From Methylobacterium amylolyticum (GTDB taxonomy: Bacteria; Pseudomonadota; Alphaproteobacteria; Rhizobiales; Beijerinckiaceae): a stretch of 64,000 bases of DNA. The position numbers and the translations under genes were made by a program. The stretch is taken from contig NZ_JAUYZI010000011.1 in NCBI RefSeq assembly GCF_030700245.1, forward strand, positions 79,830 through 143,829. Reading direction: 5' to 3'. Under the pieces are notes generated by a model. The model searched no databases and was not told the DNA's origin. It saw nothing but the letters and a program-made list of their open reading frames with translations. Position 1 is the stretch's first letter. Each line of letters begins with the position of its first letter. This document shows, piece by piece, positions 17,444-26,074 of the stretch.

Positions 17444-19759
17444 ATGATCCCCCCTCACGCCCACCGCACCCTCGCCGCGCTGCTCGCGGCCGGCGCGCTC
17501 GGCGCCCCCGCCGCGCGGGCGCAGCCATCCGTCACCCTGGAGGAACTGTCGGTGGTCGGCGAGGGCGGTCCGGCCTCCGCCTCGGTCCCGGCCGCCCCGG
17601 CCGGCGCGCGGGCCGCCGCGGCGACGCCGATCGCGGCCCCGGTCGGCGAGGTCGCGACCGGCATCGGCCGGGCCGGGGTGATCGACGACCGTCCCGCGGT
17701 CAGCGTCGCCGACGTGCTGCGCAACAGCCCCGGCGTCACCGTCCGCCAGGGCAACGGCCCGCGCGACGTGGTCGTCTCGATCCGCGGCAGCAACGCCCGC
17801 GCCACCGGCGTCTCGCGCAACATGATCGTGCTGGAGGACGGCTTCCCGGTCACGCAAGGAGACGGTGCCTCGCGCTTCGACATCACCGACCCGCGCGCCT
17901 ACGGGCGCATCGACGTGTTCCGGGGTCCGCAATCGGCCCTGTTCGGCAACTACGCCACGGGCGGCGCACTGGCCTTCTACACCCGCCGCGGCGCCGAGGT
18001 GAACGGCTACACCTACGGCGTCGATGCCGGCAGCTTCGGCTACCTCAACAACTACGCCACGATCGGCGGCGTCAGCGGCCCGCTGGAGTACAGCCTGTTC
18101 ACCAGCGACACCCGCGGCAACGGTTTTCAGGACCACAGCTCGTTCAACACGCAGACGATCAACTTCCTCGGCACCTACACGCTGACGCCGGACGACCGGA
18201 TCACCCTGAAGATCGTCAACAACGAGGTCCACGCGAACTTGGCCGGCCGCTCCTCGCTGCTCCAGTTCCGCCAGAACCCGTACCAGCGCGGCTGCGCCAC
18301 GGCGCTGGCCGCAGCGGCCGGCTGCACGACCTACGCCCTGCCGCTCAACGGCCGCAACGGCGCCACCGTGCCGGTGACGGCGGACGAGGGCGCCTTCTTC
18401 CGCGGCGACCGGCGCACCATCGTCGGAGGCCGCTACGAGCACGATTTCGACGCGCTGACGACGTGGCGCACGCAGCTCACGTTCGACGACCGGTCCATCA
18501 ACCAGCCGTTCTACACGACCTCGTCCCGGGGCGACTTCCCGGGCTTCAACGTCCTGACCGACGTGACCCGGCGCGGCGACCTGTTCGGCCTGCCCGCCGC
18601 GGGTTACGTGGCGCTCGCCTACAACACCCTCGACTCGAACGCGCTGACCTACAACCGCGCCCCCTACGGCGGCGCCCGGCTCGGCGGCTTGATCGGCGAC
18701 CTGCGGGCGACGCAGGACAACCTCGGCGGCCGGGCGCGGGTCGAGGTGGCGCTGTCCGAGCAGTGGACGGCGGTCGCCGGCCTCAGCGCCGAGAGCACCC
18801 GGATCACCGGGCGCAACCTCGCCTTCAGCTATCCCACGGCGGGTGGGCTCACGTTCACCCGGGCCAACCTCGACCGCAGCTTCCTCAACGTCGCCGAGGA
18901 ACTGTCGCTGGTCTACACGCCAACTCCCGACTGGCGCTTTCTCGGCCGGGTGGCGACGGGCTACTCCACCCCCTCCGCCTCGAACCTGACCGTGACGCCC
19001 GCCGGCCTGCCGGGCAACAACAGCCAGCTTCAGACGCAGCAGAACCTCGGCTTCGACCTCGGCGCCACTTGGGTGCCGCTGCCGGGGCTCGAACTCGGCG
19101 TCACCGGGTTCTACGAGTTCTTCCGCAACGAGCTGATCTCCCAGTCGCCCGGCGCCGGCCTCCTGACCTACTTCTTTAACGCTCCCGCTTCCGAGCACCG
19201 GGGCGTCGAGGTCGGGGGCACCTGGGCGGCGCCGGAGGGCTGGCGGGCGACGCTGGCCTACACCTTCGACGACCAGATCTACACGAAGTATACTGAGCAG
19301 CTCAGCGCCGGCACGCGCACCGCGAGCTTCGACCGGGCCGGCCGCCAGATCCCCGGCGTGCCGCTCACCCAGTTCCTGTTCCGCTTCGGCTACGACCAGC
19401 CGACCGGGCCGTGGAAGGGTCTCGGCGCCTACGTCGAGACCGTCTACCAGAGCGATTTCTACCTCGACAACGCCAACCTGCTGAAGGCGCCGGGCTACGC
19501 CATCGTGAACCTCAACCTGCACTACGACGCGCTCCTATCCGGCGGGGCGGAGGTGGGCTTCGCCAAGCGGCTGAGCCTGTACGTCGAGATGCGCAACCTG
19601 TTCGACGCGGTCTACGCGGCCTCGGCCCAGAACCTCGCGAACTCGATCAGCGCGTCGACCGGCCTGCAGAACGGCGCGGGCGTGCTCGCGACCACCACCG
19701 GATCGATCTTCGCCGGCGCCCCGCGCAACGTCGTCGCCGGGATGCGCCTCGCCTTCTGA
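17444..19759 (+). CDS. TonB-dependent outer membrane receptor
   Basis: The 771-residue receptor has a signal peptide (residues 1-25), a TonB-box-like VTLEELSVVGE, a plug domain (SVADVLRNSPGVTVRQGNG, then VFRGPQSALFGNYATGGALAFYT), and a long beta-barrel ending in a terminal Phe (VVAGMRLAF). It takes up a metal complex or other large ligand across the outer membrane with energy from TonB-ExbBD, which is not in the window. The neighbouring PepSY and Cys-rich proteins, PCu(A)C and SCO favour copper or a copper complex over iron, but this is inference. ATG 17444 is the start that exposes the signal peptide. Confidence 0.92.
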   Translation: MIPPHAHRTLAALLAAGALGAPAARAQPSVTLEELSVVGEGGPASASVPAAPAGARAAAATPIAAPVGEVATGIGRAGVIDDRPAVSVADVLRNSPGVTVRQGNGPRDVVVSIRGSNARATGVSRNMIVLEDGFPVTQGDGASRFDITDPRAYGRIDVFRGPQSALFGNYATGGALAFYTRRGAEVNGYTYGVDAGSFGYLNNYATIGGVSGPLEYSLFTSDTRGNGFQDHSSFNTQTINFLGTYTLTPDDRITLKIVNNEVHANLAGRSSLLQFRQNPYQRGCATALAAAAGCTTYALPLNGRNGATVPVTADEGAFFRGDRRTIVGGRYEHDFDALTTWRTQLTFDDRSINQPFYTTSSRGDFPGFNVLTDVTRRGDLFGLPAAGYVALAYNTLDSNALTYNRAPYGGARLGGLIGDLRATQDNLGGRARVEVALSEQWTAVAGLSAESTRITGRNLAFSYPTAGGLTFTRANLDRSFLNVAEELSLVYTPTPDWRFLGRVATGYSTPSASNLTVTPAGLPGNNSQLQTQQNLGFDLGATWVPLPGLELGVTGFYEFFRNELISQSPGAGLLTYFFNAPASEHRGVEVGGTWAAPEGWRATLAYTFDDQIYTKYTEQLSAGTRTASFDRAGRQIPGVPLTQFLFRFGYDQPTGPWKGLGAYVETVYQSDFYLDNANLLKAPGYAIVNLNLHYDALLSGGAEVGFAKRLSLYVEMRNLFDAVYAASAQNLANSISASTGLQNGAGVLATTTGSIFAGAPRNVVAGMRLAF

Positions 19760-19790
19760 ACCCGTCACGAACATCCGAGGAGAAGAGACC

Positions 19791-20285
19791 ATGACCCGAC
19801 CGAACCGGACCCTGGCGCTGGCCGCCCTGATGCTCGCGGCGACCATCGGCGCCAGCCCCGCCCACGACTACGCCGCCGGCGCCCTGAAGATCGGCCATCC
19901 CTGGTCGCGGGCGACGCCCGCCGGCGCCAAGGTGGCGGGGGGCTACCTGACGATCACCAACACCGGCCGCGAGCCCGACCGGCTGACCGCCGCCGCCCTC
20001 GACGGGGCGAGCCGCGGCGAGATCCATTCCATGACGATGGAGGGGAACGTCATGAAGATGGCGCCGGTCACGGGCGGCCTGGAGATCAAGCCGGGCGAGA
20101 CGGTGACCCTCAAGCCCGGCGGCTACCACCTGATGTTCCTCGACCTGAAGGCGCCCTTGAAGAAGGGCGAGCCGGCCAAGGGCACGGTGACCTTCGAGCG
20201 GGCCGGCACGGTCCCGGTCGAGTTCACGGTCGAGGGCATCGGCGCGCAGGCGCCGGCCGGCGCGGGACACCAGCACGCCCATTAG
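19791..20285 (+). CDS. PCu(A)C periplasmic copper chaperone
   Basis: The 164-residue periplasmic protein has a signal peptide (about residues 1-24) and the PCu(A)C fold. The copper(I) ligands read as His79 and Met90 in HSMTMEGNVMKM, and His113 and Met115 in GGYHLMFLD. The His-rich tail (AGHQHAH) may bind further copper. PCu(A)C delivers copper to the CuA site of cytochrome c oxidase, often together with SCO, whose gene converges from the other side. ATG 19791 follows GAGGAGAAGAGA, 31 bases after the receptor stop, so it is probably co-transcribed. Confidence 0.93.
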   Translation: MTRPNRTLALAALMLAATIGASPAHDYAAGALKIGHPWSRATPAGAKVAGGYLTITNTGREPDRLTAAALDGASRGEIHSMTMEGNVMKMAPVTGGLEIKPGETVTLKPGGYHLMFLDLKAPLKKGEPAKGTVTFERAGTVPVEFTVEGIGAQAPAGAGHQHAH

Positions 20286-20311
20286 AGCGCGCGGTGAAAC
20301 GGCGGCGGGGC

Positions 20312-20971
20312 TCAGCTCGAGCGGCAGGTCCCGTCGCTCGTCCCGTCCCACAGGCTGACGCCGCCGCCGGGATGGCACTGGCCGGGGAAGGCGAGGGTGA
20401 TGAGCTTGGCGAGCATCCGCGCCTCGTCCTCGCCGTAGCCGATCTGGCCGACCTTGCGGCCGTTCCGGTCGAACAGCGACACGTCGGCGGAGTGGTCGAT
20501 CGCGTAGTCGCCGCCCGTACCCGGCACCCGCCGGTAGTGGACGTGGTAGGCGTCGGCCATCCGCGCGACCTCGGCCGGAGTGCCGACCAGGGCACGGATC
20601 CGCGGATCGAAGGCGCCGAGGTAGTCCCGCAGGACCTCGGGGGTGTCGCGCTCGGGGTCGAGGGTCACGAACGCCACGTTCAGCCGGTCGGCGTCGCGCC
20701 CCATCTTCGCCAGCGCCCCAGACAGGGTCGCCAGGGTGGTGGGGCAGACCTCGGGGCAGTGGGTGAAGCCGAAGAACACCGCCGTCGGCCGGCCCTTCAG
20801 GTCGGCCTCGGTGACGGTGCGGCCGTCGAGGTCGCGCATCGTGAACGGCCCCCCGGCCCGCCGCGGGTGACTGAACGGCGAGTGCTGCTGCGCGACGATC
20901 GCCCCGGTGCCGGCCGCCACGAGGCCGAGGAGGCCGGCGGAGGCGAGGAAGACGAGCGGGGAGGGTGCCAT
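20312..20971 (-). CDS. SCO family copper-binding protein
   Basis: The 219-residue membrane-anchored thioredoxin-fold protein has an N-terminal helix (about 5-25), the redox and copper motif CPEVCPTT near residue 75, and the third ligand His in DHSADVSLFD. SCO proteins mature the CuA centre of cytochrome oxidase. The C-terminus adds a Cys-containing tail (QCHPGGGVSLWDGTSDGTC) that is longer than usual. ATG 20971 is the start. It converges on the PCu(A)C gene with only 26 bases between, so the two copper genes share a 3' region. Confidence 0.92.
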   Translation of the reverse strand: MAPSPLVFLASAGLLGLVAAGTGAIVAQQHSPFSHPRRAGGPFTMRDLDGRTVTEADLKGRPTAVFFGFTHCPEVCPTTLATLSGALAKMGRDADRLNVAFVTLDPERDTPEVLRDYLGAFDPRIRALVGTPAEVARMADAYHVHYRRVPGTGGDYAIDHSADVSLFDRNGRKVGQIGYGEDEARMLAKLITLAFPGQCHPGGGVSLWDGTSDGTCRSS

Positions 20972-21164
20972 GGGGATCCGTGACGGGGCCGTGCTGGTCC
21001 GCCCCGTAGATAGGGTGCGCCGCGCCGCGATGCGCCCCTCCGCTTCCACGGCTCCGGTCCGGGGGCTGCGGCCTCGCGGCGCGGCGAGGCCCGAGGGCGC
21101 GAAGCTTGACCGGGGCGGCCCGCGTTGGCCCGGCATCGGGCACGGGATGCCGAGGGCGGCGGCG

Positions 21165-21701
21165 ATGGATGGGACCGGAACGGACGCGACAGAAACCCTG
21201 CGCTTCCGCGTCCAGAAGCACGCAGCGCGGCGGCTGCACTACGACCTGCGCCTCGAACTCGACGGCGTGCTGCTGAGCTGGGCACTCACCCGCGGCCCGA
21301 GCCTCGATCCGGCCCGCAGCCGCCTCGCCGTGCGCACCTGCGACCACGCGCTCGGCTACGCCGATTTCGAGGGCACGATCGCGGCGGGCTTCGGGGCGGG
21401 CACGGTCATGCTGTGGGACATCGGCACGTGGGCGCCGGAGGAGAATCCGCGCGCGGGGCTCGCCGCCGGCCGGCTGCGCTTCACCCTGCGCGGCCGGCGC
21501 ATGCGCGGCGGCTGGACGCTGGCGCGGATGAGGACCGAGCAGCGCGAGCGCTGGCTGCTGCGCAAGCGCGCCGACGAAGAGGCCGGGGCGGAGGACGCGC
21601 TGACGGACGCGCACCGCACCAGCATCGCGACCGGGCGCACGATGGAGGAAATCGCCGGGGCCGAACCGGCCTCATCGACCGGCCGGTTCCCGAGGAATTG
21701 A
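21165..21701 (+). CDS. stand-alone LigD-type 3'-phosphoesterase domain protein
   Basis: The 178-residue protein consists of the DNA ligase D phosphoesterase domain alone. KHAARRLHYDLRLELDGVLL, RTCDHALGYADFEGTI and GAGTVMLWDIGTW carry the expected His, Arg and Asp residues of the metal site. This domain trims 3'-phosphate and ribonucleotide ends during non-homologous end joining. No ligase, polymerase or Ku gene is in the window. Starts at ATG 21165 (GAGGG upstream) or ATG 21147 are both possible. The weaker Gly/Pro agreement in AAGFGAGT than in full LigD may mean altered activity. Confidence 0.85.
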   Translation: MDGTGTDATETLRFRVQKHAARRLHYDLRLELDGVLLSWALTRGPSLDPARSRLAVRTCDHALGYADFEGTIAAGFGAGTVMLWDIGTWAPEENPRAGLAAGRLRFTLRGRRMRGGWTLARMRTEQRERWLLRKRADEEAGAEDALTDAHRTSIATGRTMEEIAGAEPASSTGRFPRN

Positions 21702-21741
21702 TTCGGCGACGGCCGGGCCGTTCCGACCCGATGGACTGGAC

Positions 21742-22455
21742 ATGACGCTGCATCTCACGGGGGCCGAGATCCTCCTGCGCCTGCTCCTCGCCTTCGTCGC
21801 CGGAGCCGTGGTGGGCTTCAACCGCGAGGCGCACAGCCACGCCGCGGGACTGCGGACGACGATCCTCGTCGCGCTCGCGGCGGCGGTGGCGATGATCCAG
21901 GCGAACCTGCTCCTGCCCACCGCCGGACGGACGGCGGACGCGTTTCCGACCATGGACGTGATGCGCCTGCCGCTCGGCGTGCTGACCGGCGTCGGCTTCA
22001 TCGGCGGCGGCGCCATCCTCAAGCGCGGCGGCACGGTGAGCGGCGTCACCACCGCCGCGACCCTGTGGATCGTCACCGCCATCGGTCTGTGCTTCGGCGG
22101 CGGCCAGTACGGGCTGGGGCTCGCGACCACCGTCTTCGCCGTCGTGACGATCTTCGCGATGGCGTGGATCGACCGGTGCCTGCCCCGCCGTCGCACGGCG
22201 GTGGTGCGGATCGCCGCCGCGGGACCGTCCGCGGAGGTCGCCGCGCGCGTGGCGCCGCGCCTGGACACGCTACTTAAGCCGCTCGGCTGCACGGCCCGCT
22301 ACGCCGGCCAGGATTCCGGGGCCGGACTGGCGGAGGTGCGTTACGCCCTGCGCTGGACGCAGACGGCGGCCGAGGACCGGACCGGGGCCATCCTCGCGGC
22401 CCTCGGCGGCCTCGACGTGCGCGGCTTCGACGTCGGCCCAGAGGGCGAGACCTGA
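21742..22455 (+). CDS. MgtC/SapB family membrane protein
   Basis: The 237-residue protein has the MgtC signature: GFNREAHSHAAGLRTTILVALAAA near residue 30, PLGVLTGVGFIGGGAILKRGGTVSGVTTAATLWIVTAIGLCFGGG near 75-115, and five hydrophobic helices. A soluble ACT-like C-terminal domain (about 150-237) follows. MgtC proteins help survival in low magnesium or acid and can inhibit the F1Fo ATPase; they are not proven transporters. ATG 21742 is 40 bases after the LigD-like gene, on the same strand. The next 265 bases hold a palindromic repeat and no gene. Confidence 0.88.
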   Translation: MTLHLTGAEILLRLLLAFVAGAVVGFNREAHSHAAGLRTTILVALAAAVAMIQANLLLPTAGRTADAFPTMDVMRLPLGVLTGVGFIGGGAILKRGGTVSGVTTAATLWIVTAIGLCFGGGQYGLGLATTVFAVVTIFAMAWIDRCLPRRRTAVVRIAAAGPSAEVAARVAPRLDTLLKPLGCTARYAGQDSGAGLAEVRYALRWTQTAAEDRTGAILAALGGLDVRGFDVGPEGET

Positions 22456-22523
22456 TCGCCCGCGCGGCCGGGCGAAGGGATCCGACATCGTCTCCGGGAC
22501 AGATCGCTGAACCGCGATGCGGT

Positions 22524-22624
22524 TCTCTTCCTCCTCGCGGAGGGGGCAGGGAGGCAGAATCGGACGTTCCGGCCCATTCTGAAGCACCCCCACTGCCGTC
22601 ACCTCCTCACAAGGAAGGGGAGGG
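22524..22624. repeat. dispersed inverted repeat, copy A
   Basis: Two facing arms, a CTCTTCCTCCTCGCGGAGG-like left arm at about 22524-22550 and a right arm at 22584-22624 (core CCTCCTCACAAGGAAGGGG), can fold into one imperfect stem. It belongs loosely with the repeats near 40.0, 54.9 and 62.7 kb. The arms are less alike than in the other copies. Confidence 0.4.
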
Positions 22625-22720
22625 CGGATCTCGGCCAAGCCCCGGATCCGATGGAGAAAAAAGAACCCGGCGGCCACATCCGCGGGGCGATGTCCGAAAG
22701 CTGTCCGCGTCGCGACGCGA

Positions 22721-23002
22721 TCAGGCGCGGCCCTCGTCGAGCCGGGCCCGGTGCCGGTCGAGGATGTCGCGGAGCATCGGCATGACGGGCGAGTCCGCGT
22801 CGAGGTCGGCGGCGGCACGGCGGAGCCGGTCCAGCGCCTCGATCTGCGCGCTGAGGCCCGGCACGGCGGCGAGATAGGCCCAGACCGCCTCGTCGACGGG
22901 GCCGGCCGGCACCGGCGGTTCGGCGGCCAAGAGGTCCGCGAAGATCCGGAGGGTCTGGTCCAGGCTCGCCACGATGGCCGGCTCCCTTGTCTTTGAGACC
23001 AC
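22721..23002 (-). CDS. small hypothetical protein
   Basis: The 93-residue acidic, mostly helical protein (LDQTLRIFADLLAAEPPVPA; QIEALDRLRRAAADLDADSP) has no recognised domain, signal or membrane segment. GTG 23002 is used; a GTG ten codons later is possible. Third-position G/C is very high, which supports real coding. It lies downstream of the coupled small-protein pair on the same strand but 70 bases away. Function unknown. Confidence 0.6.
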   Translation of the reverse strand: MVSKTREPAIVASLDQTLRIFADLLAAEPPVPAGPVDEAVWAYLAAVPGLSAQIEALDRLRRAAADLDADSPVMPMLRDILDRHRARLDEGRA

Positions 23003-23072
23003 CCCGAAGCGCCGGGGCTCCGCCTTCCGTGAGGACGCCCCGGCACCCGCGGCGCCGGGGCGGGCGCGGGCG

Positions 23073-23294
23073 TCAGTGCGAGCGCGGACCCTGGCCCTTG
23101 CCGGCCGCGTCGCGGCGGTGGTGGCGGTCCTGCTCGCCGCCGCCGCCGGAGACTTCGGCGTGCGAGCCGCTGGTGGACGAGCCGGGCGTCGGGCCGCGGC
23201 CCTCGGTCGGGTCCGGCCGGTCGGGGCGCTGGTGACTGCTGCCGGGGCCGCCGTGGTGGCGGTCGGCGGCGGGGGTCTTGGACGAGGTGCTCAT
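23073..23294 (-). CDS. small hydrophilic low-complexity protein
   Basis: The 73-residue product is rich in Ser, Gly, His, Arg and Pro (SSKTPAADRHHGGPGSSHQR; GGGGEQDRHHRRDAAGKGQG) and lacks hydrophobic segments, so it is probably disordered. Its ATG overlaps the stop of the preceding small gene in an ATGA arrangement, so the two are translationally coupled, with AGGA upstream. No domain is recognised. Similar His/Gly-rich disordered proteins occur in stress-related settings, but no function can be assigned. Confidence 0.55.
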   Translation of the reverse strand: MSTSSKTPAADRHHGGPGSSHQRPDRPDPTEGRGPTPGSSTSGSHAEVSGGGGEQDRHHRRDAAGKGQGPRSH

Positions 23295-23467
23295 CGGTCC
23301 TGCTGATACCCCTTGTTGGTGGTGTTGACGGCGGTGTTGCCGGCCTGGCCGGTCTTGGACGGGTCGTCGGGGGTGCCCTTCGTGGTGTCCTTCGGCGCGG
23401 CCTGGGCGCTGCCCGGCCCCTTGTCCGAGCGGTTGTCCGGCGGCACCGGCGGCGGTCGGTTCGACAT
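23291..23467 (-). CDS. small disordered protein coupled to its downstream neighbour
   Basis: This 58-residue product begins MSNRPPPVPPDNRSDKG and ends NTTNKGYQQDR. It is Pro, Asp, Asn and Thr-rich with no hydrophobic core. A good GAGGAGAG ribosome site precedes ATG 23467. Its TGA overlaps the ATG of the gene at 23073-23294 by four bases. The codon pattern is strongly G/C-ending. Function unknown; it is likely an intrinsically disordered stress-type protein. Confidence 0.55.
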   Translation of the reverse strand: MSNRPPPVPPDNRSDKGPGSAQAAPKDTTKGTPDDPSKTGQAGNTAVNTTNKGYQQDR

Positions 23468-23641
23468 GCGCTCTCCTCACGCTCCCGTGGGCGGGTCCCG
23501 GCACTGTCGCGGCGCCGCCCGCCCCATGCCCGGGAAACCCGGCACCGGCGCCGGGGTTCTGAGGGGACGCTGCGGCGATCCGCACCCCCGCCGCGCGGCC
23601 ACTCCCGCCGCCCCGCTCGTCACCGAACACGGAGGCCGGCC

Positions 23642-24571
23642 ATGAGTGGACCCGGATGGACCGCCGCCGAAATCCCCCCGCAGGTCGGTCGGGTCGCCCT
23701 CGTCACCGGCGCCACCAGCGGCATCGGCTACGAGGCCGCCCGGGCGCTGGCCGGGGCCGGGGCGCACGTCGTCCTCGCCGCCCGCGACGCGGCGAAGGCG
23801 GAGCGGGCGATGGCGGCGATCCGCGCGGTCCACCCGCAGGCCCGGCTGGAGGCACGCCCCCTCGACACGGCGAGCCTCGCCGCGGTGCGGGCCTTCGCCG
23901 AGGGCTGGACCGCGGACGGGCGGCCGATCGACGTGCTGCTGCTCAACGCCGGCATCGCCTCCGTGCCCCGGCGCGAGGAGAGCCCGGACGGATTCGAGCG
24001 GCAACTCGCCACCAACCACCTCGGGCACTTCGCGCTGACCGGGCTGCTGCTGCCCCGCGTGGCGCGGAGCGCCGCCTCGCGGATCGTGGCGGTGTCGAGC
24101 CTCGCCCACCGGTCGGGCCGGATCGCCTTCGACGATCCGCAGATGCACGCCGGCTACGGTCCGCAGCGGGCCTACCGGCAGTCGAAGCTCGCGATGCTGC
24201 TGTTCTCCCTCGAACTCGATCGCCGGCTCCGGACCGCCGGCTCGCCGGTCCGCTCGGTGCCGGTGCATCCCGGGCTCGCCGCGACCGACGTGATCCGGCG
24301 CGGGGAGCGGGCCGGGCCTGCGGCGCGGCTGGCGGGGCGAGCCCTGTTCGGGCTGCTCGGCCAGTCGGCGGCGCGGGGAGCGCTGCCGCTCCTGTACGCG
24401 GCGAGCGCGCCCGGGGCCGAGGGCGGAACCTATTACGGGCCGGGCGGCCCGTTCGAGGCCTGGGGGCCGCCGCGATGCGCGAGGATCGCCCCGCACGCCT
24501 TGGACCGCGACGTCGCCGCGCGGCTGTGGTCGCTGTCCGAGGCGCTCACCGGCGTGCGCATCCCGCTGTGA
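23642..24571 (+). CDS. SDR family oxidoreductase (retinol dehydrogenase-like)
   Basis: The 309-residue protein has the cofactor loop TGATSGIGYEAARAL near residue 22, RDAAKAERA that fits NADPH binding, LNAGI, the catalytic Ser in VSSLAHRSGR and YRQSKLA as the Tyr-Lys pair. The C-terminal extension after HPGLAATDV resembles the retinol dehydrogenase/WWOX group of SDRs. The substrate is unknown. ATG 23642 follows ACGGAGGCCGGCC. It is divergent from the two small disordered genes. Confidence 0.85.
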   Translation: MSGPGWTAAEIPPQVGRVALVTGATSGIGYEAARALAGAGAHVVLAARDAAKAERAMAAIRAVHPQARLEARPLDTASLAAVRAFAEGWTADGRPIDVLLLNAGIASVPRREESPDGFERQLATNHLGHFALTGLLLPRVARSAASRIVAVSSLAHRSGRIAFDDPQMHAGYGPQRAYRQSKLAMLLFSLELDRRLRTAGSPVRSVPVHPGLAATDVIRRGERAGPAARLAGRALFGLLGQSAARGALPLLYAASAPGAEGGTYYGPGGPFEAWGPPRCARIAPHALDRDVAARLWSLSEALTGVRIPL

Positions 24572-24698
24572 CCGCGGGCGCGGCGCGAGCGGGAAGCCGC
24601 GGTTCCGCTGCGGGTGTGGCAAAGCTGATACAGCTTCCCCGTGCGAACACGCCCAGCGTTTTCCTCGATCGGGCGAATCCGCTGGGGACAGCACGCGC

Positions 24699-25525
24699 AT
24701 GAAGGCGCTTGCCATTTCGCTGGCGATGTTCACGGCCCTCACGGCCGCCGCCACCGCCGCCGACCTCCCGCGCCGCGCGCCGCCGGTGTTCACCCCCGTG
24801 CCGGTCTTCACCTGGACGGGCTTCTACGCCGGTGTCAACGCGGGCTACGCCTTCGACGCCAGCAGCCGCAACGCCGGCTCGGTGTTCGGAATCCCCGCCC
24901 GTTCGCCATCCCAGGCACCGTCGCCGTCTTCCGCAGCCGGAACCAGGACGGCTTCTCCGGCGGTGGCCAGGTCGGCTACAACTTCCAGTTCACCCCGGGC
25001 TCGGGCGTGGTCGTCGGCATCGAGGCCGACGCCCAGTACCTCGACTTCGGCCGCAACCGGAACAGCGCCTTCATCGTCGGCGGCCTCGCCCCGGGCTACT
25101 CCGTGACCGACCCGCGCGGCCTGTCGAGCCTCGACTTCTTCGGCACCGTCCGCGGCCGCCTCGGCTATGCCTTCGACCGGGTGCTGTTCTACGGCACCGG
25201 CGGTTTCGCCTACGGTTCGGGCAGCGCCGACCGCTCGTTCGGCGGCTACGCCGGCAACGACAGCTTCCGCACCGGCTACGCCGTCGGCGGCGGCATCGAG
25301 TACGCGCTCCCCACCGACTCGTTCCTGAACGTCTTCCGCTCCAGCGCGGTCACGCTCAAGGTCGAGGGCCTGTCCGTCAACCTCGATCGCGGCACCCGCA
25401 ACCAGGGTGCGTTCGTGATCAACGCCGCGACCAACGTCCCGCACGTGTTCAACGGCGTCGGCCGCCGCTCGGACGAGTTCGCTGTCATCCGCGCCGGCCT
25501 GAACTCCAAGTTCGGCACGTACTGA
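24699..25525 (+). pseudogene. outer membrane beta-barrel (Omp25/porin-like) gene with frameshift
   Basis: A signal peptide (MKALAISLAMFTALTAAATA) and the typical opening FTWTGFYAGVNAGYAFD read from ATG 24699. From about 24893-24901 the family sequence continues one frame back (PFAIPGTVAVFRSRNQDGFSGGGQVGYNFQ) to the stop at 25525, ending in an Omp25-type final strand (EFAVIRAGLNSKFGTY). One missing base in a CCCGCCC stretch explains this. The family is a small outer-membrane barrel of Rhizobiales. Either this copy is inactive or the base is a sequencing error in a C-rich run. Confidence 0.8.
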
Positions 25526-25575
25526 GGTCGACGGCCGGTCCCGGAGCGTTCCGGAACCGGTTCCGCCCACCCGCG

Positions 25576-25605
25576 AACGCCCCGGGAGCCCGCTCCCGGG
25601 GCGTT
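25576..25605. terminator. strong hairpin between convergent genes
   Basis: A perfect 13-base stem (AACGCCCCGGGAG) with a 4-base loop lies between the barrel gene and the convergent secreted-protein gene. The AA on one side and TT on the other let it work in both directions, although the T-run is short. Confidence 0.65.
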
Positions 25606-25621
25606 CTCACGCGTGGAGGGA

Positions 25622-26074
25622 TCAGCCTGCCGGGGGCGTGCGCACGAACGTGCCGGTGAACGGTGCCTTCCGGTCCCGGGTGCTGGTGCAGGCGTAGGAT
25701 TCCTGCCCGGGCCCGAGCGTGCGCAGGCGCAGGGTGCCCTTGCCGTTCTGCTTGACGAGGTAGCCGTCCTCGCTCGCCACGTGCACGAGGTCGCCGTCGG
25801 CGTGCAGGACGCGGCCGTTGGCGAACTGCCCCGGCATGGTCAGCGTCACGGGGGTGTCGGCGCTGCTCACCACGTGGAGCGCCACATTGGTGTCGGCGGG
25901 CAGGCGGATCTCCTGCGGGGCACAGACCGGCTTGCCGTCCTGCATCGAGATGGTCAGCTCCACCGGCGGCATCACCGCGCTCGCCGGCGGCGGCAGCGGC
26001 TTGCCCTCTGCCAGGGCCGCGGCCGGGAGGAGGGGCACAGCCAGGGCACAGGCTGCGAGCAGGGTGCGTCGCAT
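25622..26074 (-). CDS. secreted cupredoxin-like protein
   Basis: The 150-residue protein has a signal peptide (about residues 1-22). The mature part (MPPVELTISMQDGKPVCAPQ, then LPADTNVALHVVSSADTPVTLTM and YACTSTRDRKAPFTGTF) looks like a compact beta-sandwich of the cupredoxin-like kind with two Cys. The usual full set of blue-copper ligands is not obvious, so metal binding is uncertain. ATG 26074 is used. It lies 103 bases after the IlvD-family gene on the same strand and may be the last member of that transcript or independent. Confidence 0.6.
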   Translation of the reverse strand: MRRTLLAACALAVPLLPAAALAEGKPLPPPASAVMPPVELTISMQDGKPVCAPQEIRLPADTNVALHVVSSADTPVTLTMPGQFANGRVLHADGDLVHVASEDGYLVKQNGKGTLRLRTLGPGQESYACTSTRDRKAPFTGTFVRTPPAG

